64,000 nt of DNA from Proteromonas lacertae (GCA_002245135.1 NGBS01000303.1:1-64000), one strand, 5' to 3'; counted from the first letter of the stretch, positions 1 to 9,666 are shown. Translations and numbers: made by a program. Notes: generated by a model not told the origin, from the sequence alone.

Positions 1-1515
1 CAAAGGAGGAGGTGGTATTTGATTACTCATATCACCAAGATCATAAGTGTCTGAATCTTCTTCAGTATCACTACTTGATGGATTATTATCATTATCTTCA
101 CTATCACTATTTGCAGGTGATGCATTATAAAATGCATTGACATTTCTATCAATCAAATCTGCAGTAATTGATGGATGAGCAGGAGGATAATTAGCTGGTG
201 CAACATATCTCCAATTTCTATGATCTGCAACATTCATTCCAACATAAGCTGGAACTGATCTTCTATGTTTAATTTGACGGTTAAGTTGCGTATCTAAAGC
301 TCTATTCATTCTAAAAGTTATAGGATTAGCAAATATATTTGTATTGATTTGACCTTGTGGTACATGCGCTTCTGTTAATATTTTTTGTATAGTTGCTAAA
401 TAGTTATATCTATATCCTGTTCTATTATCACCATCTGGTAATCCCATAAAATTTCTTCTATCAGGATGATATGGTAAAGTATATTCATTATCATTTTGAT
501 AATTACCACTTAACTTATCTTTTAATATTGGTATGTAATATAAAGCTAATATATACAAATCAGTTACACAGTTGTATATGATTAATGCAATTGAATAAGC
601 TGTTTCTTCTTTTTGATTTGTTAAATACCAAAATTTAGTTCTCATTAAACGACCTATGTAGAACTTTATCTTATCTTTCAGAGAATCGCAAAAGCTAATT
701 ATATCATAATTTGCATTGTTATTATTTTCATTATTATCATTGTTATTATTTCCATTGTTGTTATTATTGTTATTATCATTACTTCCATTGTCTGCATTTA
801 CTAATACTCCTCTTACCATATTATCATGTCTATTTTGCATAACATTTTCCGCTCTTATTTCAGCTGCACTATTATAATGTTCATTATTCATTATGTTAAA
901 ATCATTTTCTGGTTCTGGATGTCTTTCATCAATTTCATAATGAGTTTTTTTAATTCTTCTATTTTCTAGTTGTGTAACACCTATTCTCTCTTTTGGATGT
1001 AAAACAACAAATGGATTTCTTTGTAATATAAAATCAGATGCCATACACAATTTATCAATACCATCTGCTATACGAGTTTTAAATATTCCACATTCTCTTG
1101 CATTAGCAGAATTTTCATTTCCTGCTAATTTTGGATTATAAGCTTCTAATGGTTTGCCATGTGCAAAAGGACCTGTTACAAATAAATTCTTACACCAATT
1201 AAACATTTTCATATGTTCATCATATAAATTATATATTCTATTAAATTCATGATTTGGCCATCCTATAGGAATTAGTCTATATTGCATAATCAATGCTTTG
1301 TTAAATCTTTTCACTTCTTGATTCACATAGTTATTCAAATCATCTTCGCTTATATCTTGAAATGGTATGACTTGATTCCTTCTATGTCTTCTTCTATGTC
1401 TTATTCTGTTCATATCAATAGGTACATTATCTTCATCTTCTTCATATTCATAATCATCATCTGTTGGTTCATCTTCTTCATCATTTGAATTGTTAACTTG
1501 TGGTTGTGGTTGCAT
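1..1515 (-). CDS. Hypothetical acidic protein of virus-like element (partial, cut by window edge)
   Basis: An uninterrupted reading frame starts at the ATG complementary to 1513-1515 and runs 505 codons to the left edge without a stop, so the C-terminus is missing. The N-terminus is Gln/Pro then strongly acidic, followed by an Arg/His-rich patch near residue 40, a mixed middle, an Asn/Asp run around residue 260, and a second acidic Ser-rich stretch before the edge. I recognise no domain. It is intronless like the five genes to its right, and only 85 bp of AT-rich DNA separates its start from the divergent penton-like gene, so both probably share one promoter region. It is assigned to the virus-like element by position and lack of introns. 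Function unknown. Confidence 0.75.
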   Translation of the reverse strand, partial: MQPQPQVNNSNDEEDEPTDDDYEYEEDEDNVPIDMNRIRHRRRHRRNQVIPFQDISEDDLNNYVNQEVKRFNKALIMQYRLIPIGWPNHEFNRIYNLYDEHMKMFNWCKNLFVTGPFAHGKPLEAYNPKLAGNENSANARECGIFKTRIADGIDKLCMASDFILQRNPFVVLHPKERIGVTQLENRRIKKTHYEIDERHPEPENDFNIMNNEHYNSAAEIRAENVMQNRHDNMVRGVLVNADNGSNDNNNNNNNGNNNNDNNENNNNANYDIISFCDSLKDKIKFYIGRLMRTKFWYLTNQKEETAYSIALIIYNCVTDLYILALYYIPILKDKLSGNYQNDNEYTLPYHPDRRNFMGLPDGDNRTGYRYNYLATIQKILTEAHVPQGQINTNIFANPITFRMNRALDTQLNRQIKHRRSVPAYVGMNVADHRNWRYVAPANYPPAHPSITADLIDRNVNAFYNASPANSDSEDNDNNPSSSDTEEDSDTYDLGDMSNQIPPPPL

Positions 1516-1600
1516 ATATATATATATATAACGATATATAAATTAAAGAATAATTCAAATAAAATTATATTTTAATATTTCTCAACAATTATAAAACATA

Positions 1601-2572
1601 ATGCAACCTAAAGATAGTAATAATGTTATAAATAATAGAAGATCATTGTTCTTAACTACATCAGACTATGATTCAAAATTTTCAAATAGATGGACAAGAT
1701 GTATTAATACTCCAACTATAACTGAAAAATATCAATATATGAGTTTAATTACTGCAGTTATTCCAAATAACTTCTATACAGTACAAGATGAAGTAAATGA
1801 TCATATACTCTTTAATTTTACTTATTATAACTGCATTAATCCAGATGAAACAAATCCAATAAAATGGGCATACCCTGAAAACCAAAATGGACCTTATAAT
1901 AAAACTATTGATATTAAAATACCTCAAAGAAAATATACAGGAAAAGAATTATTAGATTATTTTGCTAGAAATCTCTTAAGTTTTACTTTTTATGCATTTG
2001 ATAATGGAGTGGAACCATTACCTGATGAAGATTTTGCAAATAGATTTCCATTTCATAAAGTAGATGATCAAACAGATGTACTTCAATTTGAAAAAACTTC
2101 AGAAAATAGATTAAAGTTACAATTTAATTATATTACTCATTTCGGAAAATATTACTTTACAGACTTTACTATAGAATTCCCTAACTTAGCATATAAGTTA
2201 TTTGGTTTAGATGAAATAAATAAAAGTATATCAATTTATCATGCAAATCATTTAAGTGATGCATATTTCAGTAAAGATTTTAATTATTATTCTAATTTGT
2301 TACCAAATCAGCCTTCTTTACTATGGGTGTCATTCATACAAATTAGATGTGACTGGGTTAATAGTGGTGAGAATTCAATGGTTTTAGCAAATATACCTGT
2401 AACTGATATAAATGCAGATTATACTACATTCACTAATCCACAAATTGAATGGACAACTAAAAAGATGCAATATCACGAATATCAACGAATGAATATATCA
2501 GTCTCTCAACAAGATGGTTATGCAATTGATTTAAATAACTTACCTATTTATTTTGAGATTATTTTGTATTAA
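1601..2572 (+). CDS. Penton-like (minor) capsid protein of Polinton-like element
   Basis: Intronless, 323 residues. The N-terminal third has the layout I associate with penton/minor capsid proteins of Polinton-like viruses and virophages: a short basic leader, 'SLITAVIPNNFYTV' near residues 48-61, an aromatic beta-strand stretch, then 'IPQRKYTGKELLDYF' around residues 107-121, where such proteins feed a peptide into a jelly-roll. The rest is beta-rich and aromatic with no membrane segment. It sits directly before the major capsid gene (54-bp gap), the usual neighbourhood of a penton. The family call rests on remembered sequence style and gene order, not a search. A fibre or other capsid-vertex protein is the main alternative. 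Confidence 0.65.
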   Translation: MQPKDSNNVINNRRSLFLTTSDYDSKFSNRWTRCINTPTITEKYQYMSLITAVIPNNFYTVQDEVNDHILFNFTYYNCINPDETNPIKWAYPENQNGPYNKTIDIKIPQRKYTGKELLDYFARNLLSFTFYAFDNGVEPLPDEDFANRFPFHKVDDQTDVLQFEKTSENRLKLQFNYITHFGKYYFTDFTIEFPNLAYKLFGLDEINKSISIYHANHLSDAYFSKDFNYYSNLLPNQPSLLWVSFIQIRCDWVNSGENSMVLANIPVTDINADYTTFTNPQIEWTTKKMQYHEYQRMNISVSQQDGYAIDLNNLPIYFEIILY

Positions 2573-2626
2573 TAAATTTCTTGCTATTTTTAAGCATTTT
2601 TTGATTTTTAAAAAATAACATAAAAT

Positions 2627-4045
2627 ATGTCAATCACTGCTGTACCTAATTCACAAAAACATGAAAGCATTGTGCCAGCTTATATACCTGTCTACAATCA
2701 TATTTTAGTTACACCTAACCAAAGCAGAAATGAGACTGTTTTATCTTTAAATTCAAACAGTGATGCTATTACATTTGAAATATCTGGTGATAATTGTGTT
2801 AATCTATCTAAAAGTTACTTTGAATTTGAATTAGATTATACTACAGGTCAAAAAAGAGATCATGCAGATGCAGGTAAAGGACAATGGAAATTACCTATTA
2901 CACCTGTAACTGATTCTACTACTGGTAAAATGTTAGATCATATAAATTTAAGGAATTCAATGAATTTTGGAACTATCAAAGTATACAATAAAACTGGAAC
3001 ACTTCTATGTGATTTAGATAGTAGTTATAATGAATATCGAGATTTAGCTCATCAAATTGCTAACCAGTATCCTTATGATATAAAAGATTATCATTATTAT
3101 GAATATTTATTTGATGGCTTACGCATTAGAAATAATAAAATAGCTGAAACAACTATATGTAATTCTAATTCTACTTTAAATGCAAATGGAGGTGTTTGGA
3201 ATTATTGGGAAGAAATGGGAACAACAGAAGATATATTACATGGAAAACTATACTGTAGATTTCATTTTGCAGATTTCTATAATACCATATTAGCTTTGAA
3301 GAATGATATTTATTTTGGTGAAGTCATTTATATTCAATTCACATTTGCTCCTATAATGAATTGGATTCATCATAGCAATGGTTCTGTTTGGATTAATTCA
3401 TGGCAACAGCATGTAGGAATGAAAATTATTAATCCTAGACTTTACATTTGTTACAATAAAGATCCAACATGTAATGCTAATACCATTAATTATTCAACTC
3501 ATCATCCTATTGACTTTACTGACTTTAATATAGTTCAAATCACTAAAGATCCAATTCCAGGTAGTAATACTTTTAACTATAACTTCAGTATTAATAGTAG
3601 CATAGGAAGTTATGTTAAATATATATTATACAGAGCATATTATAATGATGCATATAATAGAGATACTATTCCTTTTGATCAAGATCAAGATAGAATAAGA
3701 TGGCAAATTAATGATTTCGTTTATACACCTGATTATTTATATCCTGCAAAATATCAGACATGGGAATATATGAGAAATATTATTCAAAATACAATATTTG
3801 ATAAATGTAATACATTATCATTTCCCAATTCATTTTTTGATGTTCTAAATTTCAGTACTGATCGATTAACTGAATTAAAATTAAGAGCTGGTAAAGACTT
3901 AGCAAGTGATTTAAAAATTACTTTGGATTGCTCAAATCAACGATTTGATGCTAATCATAATCCATATACAATTCATCATAAGTTCTACATAATTACTGGT
4001 AAACAATTGATTATTGGACCAAGAGGTGTTGAAAAGGTAGTATAA
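2627..4045 (+). CDS. Major capsid protein, double-jelly-roll type (Polinton-like virus)
   Basis: Intronless, 472 residues, within the usual size range for double-jelly-roll capsid proteins of Polinton-like viruses, adintoviruses and virophages. The N-terminus carries the typical first-strand pattern, with 'ITFEISGDNCVNLSKSYFEF' at about residues 47-66. Long beta-rich, aromatic, Asn/Tyr-rich segments follow and there is no signal peptide. Flanked by the penton-like gene and the packaging ATPase, it completes a capsid-assembly trio; it should form the hexameric capsomers of an icosahedral particle. The frame has no stop or frameshift, so the gene looks intact. Family recognised by pattern and context; a structure prediction would settle it. 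Confidence 0.72.
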   Translation: MSITAVPNSQKHESIVPAYIPVYNHILVTPNQSRNETVLSLNSNSDAITFEISGDNCVNLSKSYFEFELDYTTGQKRDHADAGKGQWKLPITPVTDSTTGKMLDHINLRNSMNFGTIKVYNKTGTLLCDLDSSYNEYRDLAHQIANQYPYDIKDYHYYEYLFDGLRIRNNKIAETTICNSNSTLNANGGVWNYWEEMGTTEDILHGKLYCRFHFADFYNTILALKNDIYFGEVIYIQFTFAPIMNWIHHSNGSVWINSWQQHVGMKIINPRLYICYNKDPTCNANTINYSTHHPIDFTDFNIVQITKDPIPGSNTFNYNFSINSSIGSYVKYILYRAYYNDAYNRDTIPFDQDQDRIRWQINDFVYTPDYLYPAKYQTWEYMRNIIQNTIFDKCNTLSFPNSFFDVLNFSTDRLTELKLRAGKDLASDLKITLDCSNQRFDANHNPYTIHHKFYIITGKQLIIGPRGVEKVV

Positions 4046-4115
4046 GTAATAATACTTTATTATTGACTTCTATTTTTATTTTTTGATTTCTCACTACATA
4101 ATATATACACACACT

Positions 4116-4877
4116 ATGTTTAAATTTGAAAAAATAAATAATATACAAATTGAACCTGTTGATGGTGGTGAGTCTTTTGATCCTAAGAAAATTCTGGGAT
4201 ATGATTACTTTAATGAGCCTTTCTGCAATATATTTATTGTAGCTCGTAAGAACAGTGGGAAAACTACTTTGATATACAATATATTAAGACATATTATAGA
4301 TCCAAAATATAAGAAAAAACAACATGTACATTTTTTCGTAGGTACAATTAAACAAGATAGGATATATGATTCAATTAAAGAGTTATTAGATTATAATGAA
4401 ATTAGTTATGATGAAAACGATTCATTATTTGAACCTTATTCAGGAGATAATTTAGTAGAGAAGTTAATGAAATCAATTGATGATACAAACAAAGATAATT
4501 TTGAGTATGCAGAACATATTATAATATTTGATGATCTTAGTTTAGAGTTGAAAACAGCTAATATCATACCAGTATTAATGAAAGAAAATAGACATTTAAA
4601 ATCAAAAATTATAATTAGTAGTCAATATATTACTGATATAGTACCTTCAGCAAGATCACAAGTAGATTATTGTTTAACATTTTATGGATTGAGTAATAGA
4701 AATTTGTTTGACTTATACAACTCATTGAATATATGGATACCTGAATATGAAACATTTAAAGAGTTATATTTAGCTGTTACTAAGCCACAATATAACTTCT
4801 TATATATTGATAATGTTAAAAAAGTGTTTAGAGCTAACTTTAATATTTTGATTGAAGATCATTCTGAAGTTTCTTGA
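4116..4877 (+). CDS. A32-like genome-packaging ATPase (FtsK/HerA superfamily)
   Basis: 253 residues from the first ATG of the frame. Walker A is 'ARKNSGKTT' at residues 43-51, with Ala in place of the first Gly; Walker B is 'HIIIFDD' at 134-140, hydrophobic residues ending in two Asp; a sensor-like 'IISSQ' lies at 166-170. Length and motif order match the A32-type ATPases that pump DNA into capsids of Polinton-like viruses, virophages and NCLDVs. No introns. The stop codon overlaps the next start by one base (TGATG). The gene supports reading 1-6322 as a virus morphogenesis module rather than isolated capsid-like genes. Membership of the P-loop superfamily is secure; the packaging role is inferred from family and neighbours. 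Confidence 0.82.
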   Translation: MFKFEKINNIQIEPVDGGESFDPKKILGYDYFNEPFCNIFIVARKNSGKTTLIYNILRHIIDPKYKKKQHVHFFVGTIKQDRIYDSIKELLDYNEISYDENDSLFEPYSGDNLVEKLMKSIDDTNKDNFEYAEHIIIFDDLSLELKTANIIPVLMKENRHLKSKIIISSQYITDIVPSARSQVDYCLTFYGLSNRNLFDLYNSLNIWIPEYETFKELYLAVTKPQYNFLYIDNVKKVFRANFNILIEDHSEVS

Positions 4878-5707
4878 TGTTTTTATTAATTTTGTTATTT
4901 TATTGTTTATTAATTCAAAAAATGTTTATTGGGGAACGAAATACTTCAGATATAAATATTGATACAGATAAGCTTGCTAAAGATATAGCTGACAAAATAA
5001 ATATACAACCTACTGATCCTGATACTATTGTTAAACCTATTAATAATCATACTGATACTCAAATAAATAATATTATTACACCTGTTAATGATATCAAAAC
5101 TACTACAAATACTATATATGGTAAATGTCAAGAAATATATAATGTTGTAAATAATAGCTCTGGAGGTAGTACTACAATAGTTAATAATTCTGTATCACCT
5201 AAATTATTGCATACTGAATATACATATTGGTCAGTTAATTTCTATATATTTCAAGATGGTTCCATCAATCAATATGAATCTACTGTAAAAGTACCTATAA
5301 AAATTCAAATGTTTGAACATTTTATGAGAATCAAGATATACAATGGCCTTGTTTTAAAAAATCATGATGATGGTTATGGATTTATATTATATCTAGATGA
5401 CAATCATGTTATTAAAGCTGAACCAGGTAAAGAAGATTTATTGCAACAATATTATAACAAATTATTAGAAACATACTTTGTAGATGGTAGTAATGGAATA
5501 TACTTCCCTATACAAGGTGTAATAAATGAAACTTCACAACCTGCAATTAATGATTATGGATGTTTTTGGCCTATATTAAGAAATAATAATAATAAATGTA
5601 ATCTTTATATAGAACGAAAAGGTCTTGATGCATATTCATATCAAGCATTCCCACCTCAAGTTATTATAACAGAGTGGATGGATACAGGTGTTACAGAACC
5701 ATTTTAA
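4877..5707 (+). CDS. Membrane-anchored virion-associated protein (unknown)
   Basis: 276 residues, intronless. The start ATG shares its A with the TGA stop of the ATPase gene. Residues 1-16 are a hydrophobic anchor or signal, followed by an Asp/Asn/Thr-rich spacer with a coiled-coil-like stretch, an Asn/Gly/Ser hinge near residue 108, and a beta-rich C-terminal domain of about 160 residues (from 'TEYTYWSVNFYIFQDG'). The plan of anchor, stalk and beta-rich head would fit a fibre, spike or attachment protein, but I recognise no family. Its tight coupling to the ATPase argues for a structural or assembly role. Confidence 0.65.
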   Translation: MFLLILLFYCLLIQKMFIGERNTSDINIDTDKLAKDIADKINIQPTDPDTIVKPINNHTDTQINNIITPVNDIKTTTNTIYGKCQEIYNVVNNSSGGSTTIVNNSVSPKLLHTEYTYWSVNFYIFQDGSINQYESTVKVPIKIQMFEHFMRIKIYNGLVLKNHDDGYGFILYLDDNHVIKAEPGKEDLLQQYYNKLLETYFVDGSNGIYFPIQGVINETSQPAINDYGCFWPILRNNNNKCNLYIERKGLDAYSYQAFPPQVIITEWMDTGVTEPF

Positions 5708-5842
5708 TCTTTATTATGATTATTTTATTATGTTTATTATAAAATTTATTATATTTTTATTATATTATATGATTTTTATTAAATTACGCATATTTTTAAA
5801 CCCTGTCCCAAATCATTTTAAGATAAAGATTCGTTTTAAAAT

Positions 5843-6322
5843 TTAGAGTATGTTTATCGTAGTTTGATCATTGTTTCCTTTAACTTCTTCTTGTGCTTCT
5901 TCTTCCTCATCATCATCACTATCATCAAATATATAATTCTTCTTTACATAATGTTTCAACATAGGATTCTTCTTCAAATGAACACTTCCCATTCCTTCAG
6001 GTAGTGTTAACCATTCAATATACTTATCAAACACTGCAAAATAATGTCTATTTAATCCTCTTGGTTTTACTGATGGTTTAATATCGAAAAGCATCATATA
6101 ATATCTCTTATCACTATACTTTGTCCACATCTTTTGATGGCAAATAGCACAGAATTCATTATAAGACTTTATCTCTTCCTTAGGTAATGGGCTATCTAAA
6201 ACTGCACTTATGTTATGGTTAAAATATAAGTAAAACTTACATGTTCCACATATACACTTATCTAAATAATCTTCATTATTTCTAAATGAACAAAAGAAAG
6301 CAAAGTTTACTGAAGCACACAT
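5843..6322 (-). CDS. Small Cys-rich, acidic-tailed protein (unknown, probably of the virus-like element)
   Basis: 159 residues, intronless, on the strand opposite the capsid genes. Cysteines are grouped as 'CICGTC' near residue 23 and 'CAIC' near residue 57, a spacing compatible with one zinc-binding site, followed by an aromatic/basic middle and a C-terminal Asp/Glu run. No family recognised. A regulatory or nucleic-acid-binding role would fit but is a guess. It is the last intact frame before 900 bp of non-coding DNA, so it may mark the right side of the integrated element. Confidence 0.6.
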   Translation of the reverse strand: MCASVNFAFFCSFRNNEDYLDKCICGTCKFYLYFNHNISAVLDSPLPKEEIKSYNEFCAICHQKMWTKYSDKRYYMMLFDIKPSVKPRGLNRHYFAVFDKYIEWLTLPEGMGSVHLKKNPMLKHYVKKNYIFDDSDDDEEEEAQEEVKGNNDQTTINIL

Positions 6323-6613
6323 ATTTTATATTTTTTTGATAAAAAACGGTTTTTCTAAAATATCAGGAAAATCAAAACTGTTTCTTTTTTCTGTTTATAA
6401 CAACAGTTTCTCGTCAGAATTTCGATTTATTAAAAAATATAGAATACTGCAGATAATTCTTTAAATATATATTTTTGATACTATTTAAATTCTTTTGAAT
6501 GTTTTTAACTACACTATATAAATCCATGAATAAATTGATAAATGAAAAAAAATAACCAAAAAAAAAGTAAGAACGCATTCTGTAGCTTGGCCACCACACT
6601 ATTTAATCACTAA

Positions 6614-6712
6614 GTCCTAGTCAGGCTACACAGGACACGCTACTTACTTACATAGAAATACATTTCTTATTCTATAAAGTAGCTACCCTGCCGGGGTAGA
6701 ACAGGTAGCTAC
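6614..6712. repeat. Cluster of inverted repeats (potential stem-loops)
   Basis: Three nested or adjacent hairpins can be drawn: GTCCT (6614-6618) with AGGAC (6632-6636); GCTACTT (6639-6645) with AAGTAGC (6677-6683), enclosing ATAGAA (6652-6657) with TTCTAT (6670-6675); and GTAGCTACCCTG (6679-6690) with CAGGTAGCTAC (6702-6712), one bulged base, loop containing CCGGGG. The last two compete for the same bases. This density of G+C-containing palindromes is unusual for the window. No tRNA or known RNA motif fits. Confidence 0.55.
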
Positions 6713-6848
6713 CTTTCTATTTCTACACATTATTTCTACTATCCTACGCTAAAAACTATTGAGGATATAAAAATAGAATTTGACCCATAAATTTATTCAC
6801 ACACTAAAATATATACACAATTTAAAATTCACCGCTTGCTCCAGTATA

Positions 6849-6928
6849 ACCCGTACCAAAAACTAATTCACACTCAAATCGCTTATTCTTACCTGTAGAA
6901 GGCACCTAAGAATAGTCTGGTACGGTTT
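6849..6928. repeat. Two-tier inverted repeat
   Basis: Outer arms ACCCGTACCA (6849-6858) and TGGTACGGTT (6918-6927) pair over eight bases plus a possible wobble. Inside them TATTCTTA (6884-6891) pairs perfectly with TAAGAATA (6907-6914) around a 15-base loop. The whole would fold as a stem, a 25-base single-stranded arm and a hairpin. It could be a small structured RNA, a replication or terminal structure of the viral element, or a relic. No conserved RNA motif was recognised on either strand. Confidence 0.5.
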
Positions 6929-7225
6929 ACCCACATACAGTGATATTCTTACGGTTATACATATATCAGATAAGATGATTTACATTAAATGTAACAATTG
7001 ATCTAATTCTCTAGTTTATATTAGAGTAATTAAATTCGAAAACAGTTTATTGTTCTTTTCATATATAACCTATTTTACCGATTAAACTATGCCTTTTGTA
7101 TATCACACATATATAGTATATTTTTGGTATAATATATAATTATTTATAAAAACTTTAAATGATACCAAGCTGTGATTTTTTAATGTCTTTTTATTGTATA
7201 GTTTATTAAATTACCCCCAAAAAAG

Positions 7226-7961
7226 CAAACAATTTAATAATTTTAAACAATTATTTATTAATTACGATTTATTCTCGTCTACTTTAAGTCTACAATGAAC
7301 TTCTTAATTCCCTCACTTGTTGCTTGAATACCTTTATCACCTTTCTTCCAGTTAGCTTGACAAACATTACCAGTTGTTCTTACAAATTCATAAGCATCTA
7401 AACATCTTAAACATTCATCTACACTACGACCAATTCCGAAATCATTAATAATAGTTTGAGCAATTATACCATCGTGGTTAATTACATATAAAGCACGATA
7501 ACAAGCTCCATTGTTATCATCTGAGGTTTTACCAGTGTGATAAATACCTAATTGTTTTACTAATTCATGGGTATAGTCAGAAGCATGTGCAATCTTTAAG
7601 GGACCAATACCGCCACTTGATCTTGGAACTCCTTGCCATGACAAATGAGAATAAACACTGTCACCAGATATTGTAATCACATCGCACTTTCTTTCAGCAA
7701 ATTTATCAGCAGCATCGTTAAATGCAAGAATTTCAGTTGGACAGACAAAGGTATAGTCCAATGGGTAGAATAACATCACTATAAGCAATAAATTTGAATT
7801 CTATAAAATGATCTTATACCTAAATACTTTCCTTTGTAATCAGAAAGCTTTACATGACTTATTTTGCCATTAACAACAGCTGGTAAATCGAAATCAGGGA
7901 ATTTTTGACCTGTGCAAGCCATAATTTAAAAAAGAATCTTGAGAGAATAAAAAAGAATTTT
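7226..7961 (-). repeat. Inverted repeat arm containing peroxiredoxin copy 1
   Basis: This segment is nearly identical, in opposite orientation, to 24917-25652. Identity covers both exons, the intron (one visible substitution) and short flanks, then drops abruptly. The encoded proteins are identical. Confidence 0.85.
7279..7922 (-). CDS. 2-Cys peroxiredoxin, copy 1
   Basis: Two exons (7820-7922 and 7279-7778) joined over a 41-nt GT-AG intron give 200 residues. The peroxidatic Cys is in 'FVCPTE' (C47) and the resolving Cys in 'GNVCQANW' (C174), the pair typical of Prx1/AhpC-type enzymes that reduce H2O2 and alkyl peroxides with thioredoxin. No targeting peptide is evident, so it is probably cytosolic. 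The residue after the resolving Cys is Gln where Pro is common. The entire gene including intron and about 40-50 bp of flank is repeated, inverted and nearly base-identical, at 24917-25652. The conserved catalytic parts and intact frame suggest both copies are functional. Confidence 0.9.
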
Positions 7962-8377
7962 GAAGATGAAATTGTTAAATTATCTTCAGAATTCTTGAGA
8001 AACCTTCAGAAATATCTTGAAACAGTAAGATTCAATATGCATCAACATTTTTTGATAATTATAATTGTTTGCTTTATATAACTTTTCACATGAACAATAT
8101 TACTAGCTATTTTATTGGTGCAATCCATCATAATAACTGTTATACTATTCTTTAATTATATTTTCATAACTGGACGATCTTTAGAGACAATTGAATTATT
8201 TATATTTTAGATCAATACAAATTACCTCAAATGCTTTCATAAACTCATCTTCATTCTATTGTCACGTTTCATTAAGCACTTCAATAAACTTCAGTAAATT
8301 TTAAAACAGATTCGTTTCAATTTTTATCACATCAGTTATACATATCTTTTAAGACAATAGGTGGCCATAATATTGTT
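7962..8377. other. Intergenic region between divergent peroxiredoxin and PP2C genes
   Basis: About 415 bp of AT-rich sequence upstream of both genes, presumably their promoters. I see no RNA gene, frame or clear repeat in it. Confidence 0.4.
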
Positions 8378-9666
8378 ATGCTCCCAGAAATGTCTGCTAA
8401 AGAGGAAGGAGCAGCTATAGTTGATGTTCCATCACCTTCTATCACTCAATCAATGCCCTTACCTCCAGTTGAAGATACTAGTATTATTAAAAATAGTCAT
8501 TGTATTTAGACCAAGAAAATAACGTAGAAAATAAAAAAATAGCAGAAGAACAGCTTGATGTAGTAAATACACTGTAATCTTTTCATTTTTATATTATTAT
8601 GAATAGTGTAAATGCTCTTGTCATAGTTCCAAAATCAGAAAATGATAAAGAGAAAACAATAAACGTATTCTTTTAAAAAATAATCAAATTATTAGACTAT
8701 CCAATCTCCAATTAGTCCTAATACTTTACCAAATAGTAATGTAATGGGTTATTTCATGAATTACGCATTAGATCAAGGTAAAAGACCTTACATGGAAGAT
8801 CGAGTCAAAATCTCACCTCTCTTTTTCGCGTTACCTAATATAACCCTCAGTTATGCAGTATTATGTGATGGACATAGTGGATCAATAGCCTGTGATTATG
8901 TAATGGAAAATATAGATATATTACTTTCCACTAAAATTAGTGAAATAGATTGGGATAATATAGAGTGCTTAGAAACAGTAGTTAAACCAATGATAAATGA
9001 AATATATATAGAGTTAGATAAAAATATAATAGAGAAAACAAGACAAATGAAGAGAAATGATGGTTCAACAATGGTGTTAATCATTATCATCAATGAACAG
9101 TTATTTGTGAGTCATGTTGGAGATAGTCGAGCAGTCATGTCAATCAATAATAAAGCCAAAAGATTAACAGAAGATCATAAGCCCAATACAAAGAGTGAGA
9201 GTACTAGGATAAAGAATGCAGGTGGAATATTATATAAAAGTGATACATGGAGAGTAAGAGCAACTCCTAAAGCTCCAATTGGTTTAGCAGTGAGTAGAAG
9301 TTTGGGAGATAAATATGGTAAAACTACAATGCCGCATGTAATTAGTGAAATACCAGAATATCCTTTTTTTATATAATATATATATATTATAAGTAATAAA
9401 CTTCTTTAATTTTATTTTTTACTATTTCAACATACAAGATAACAAGTGATTATGATTTTTTAATCATTTGTAGTGATGGTGTTTGGGATGTAATTTCAGA
9501 TCAAAAGGCTGTTAATCGTGTGAATCAAGTACTACAAGTTGAATTGAAACATCATAATATTCCTGAAAGTTTAGAGATTGCAAGTAGAGCTATTCTAAAT
9601 GACGCTATGAATTTACATTCTCCAGATAATTTGTCTTGTATTATTATTTATTTAAAAAAAGAGTAA
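8378..9666 (+). CDS. PP2C-family Ser/Thr phosphatase
   Basis: Exons 8378-8480, 8510-8573, 8607-8664 and 8696 onward are joined by introns of 29, 33 and 31 nt that keep one frame; a last exon begins near 9437 and ends at TAA 9664-9666. Metal-dependent phosphatase motifs appear in order: 'RPYMEDR', 'LCDGHSGS', 'HVGDSRAVMS', 'SRSLGD', 'CSDGVWDV' and 'SPDNLSC', which supply the Asp residues that bind Mn/Mg. The N-terminal 90 residues are low-complexity. The junction before the last exon is unclear: the fourth exon hits a stop near 9376 in a T-run plus AT microsatellite before any canonical donor, so either a non-canonical donor is used or an indel is present. Cellular role cannot be inferred. Confidence 0.8.

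Larger units (their letters stand above)
6323..7225. other. Non-coding, stem-loop-rich region right of the virus-like element
   Basis: About 900 bp with no credible gene on either strand. The section 6600-6930 contains several closely spaced inverted repeats and is locally richer in G+C than its surroundings, while 6940-7225 is plain AT-rich sequence. It lies between the last viral frame and the first host gene, so it should contain the right boundary of the element. I could not identify a terminal repeat or target-site duplication because the other end lies outside the window. It could also hold a structured RNA gene. Confidence 0.5.

Noticed and set aside
6838-6935. Possible tRNA in the two-tier hairpin
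   Set aside because: No A or B box and no cloverleaf on either strand; arms do not match tRNA geometry.
1-7225. Terminal inverted repeats and target-site duplication of the viral element
   Set aside because: Only one side is in the window; no pair could be matched.
8481-8509. Premature stop in the PP2C N-terminus
   Set aside because: Removed by a 29-nt intron that keeps the frame into the next exons.
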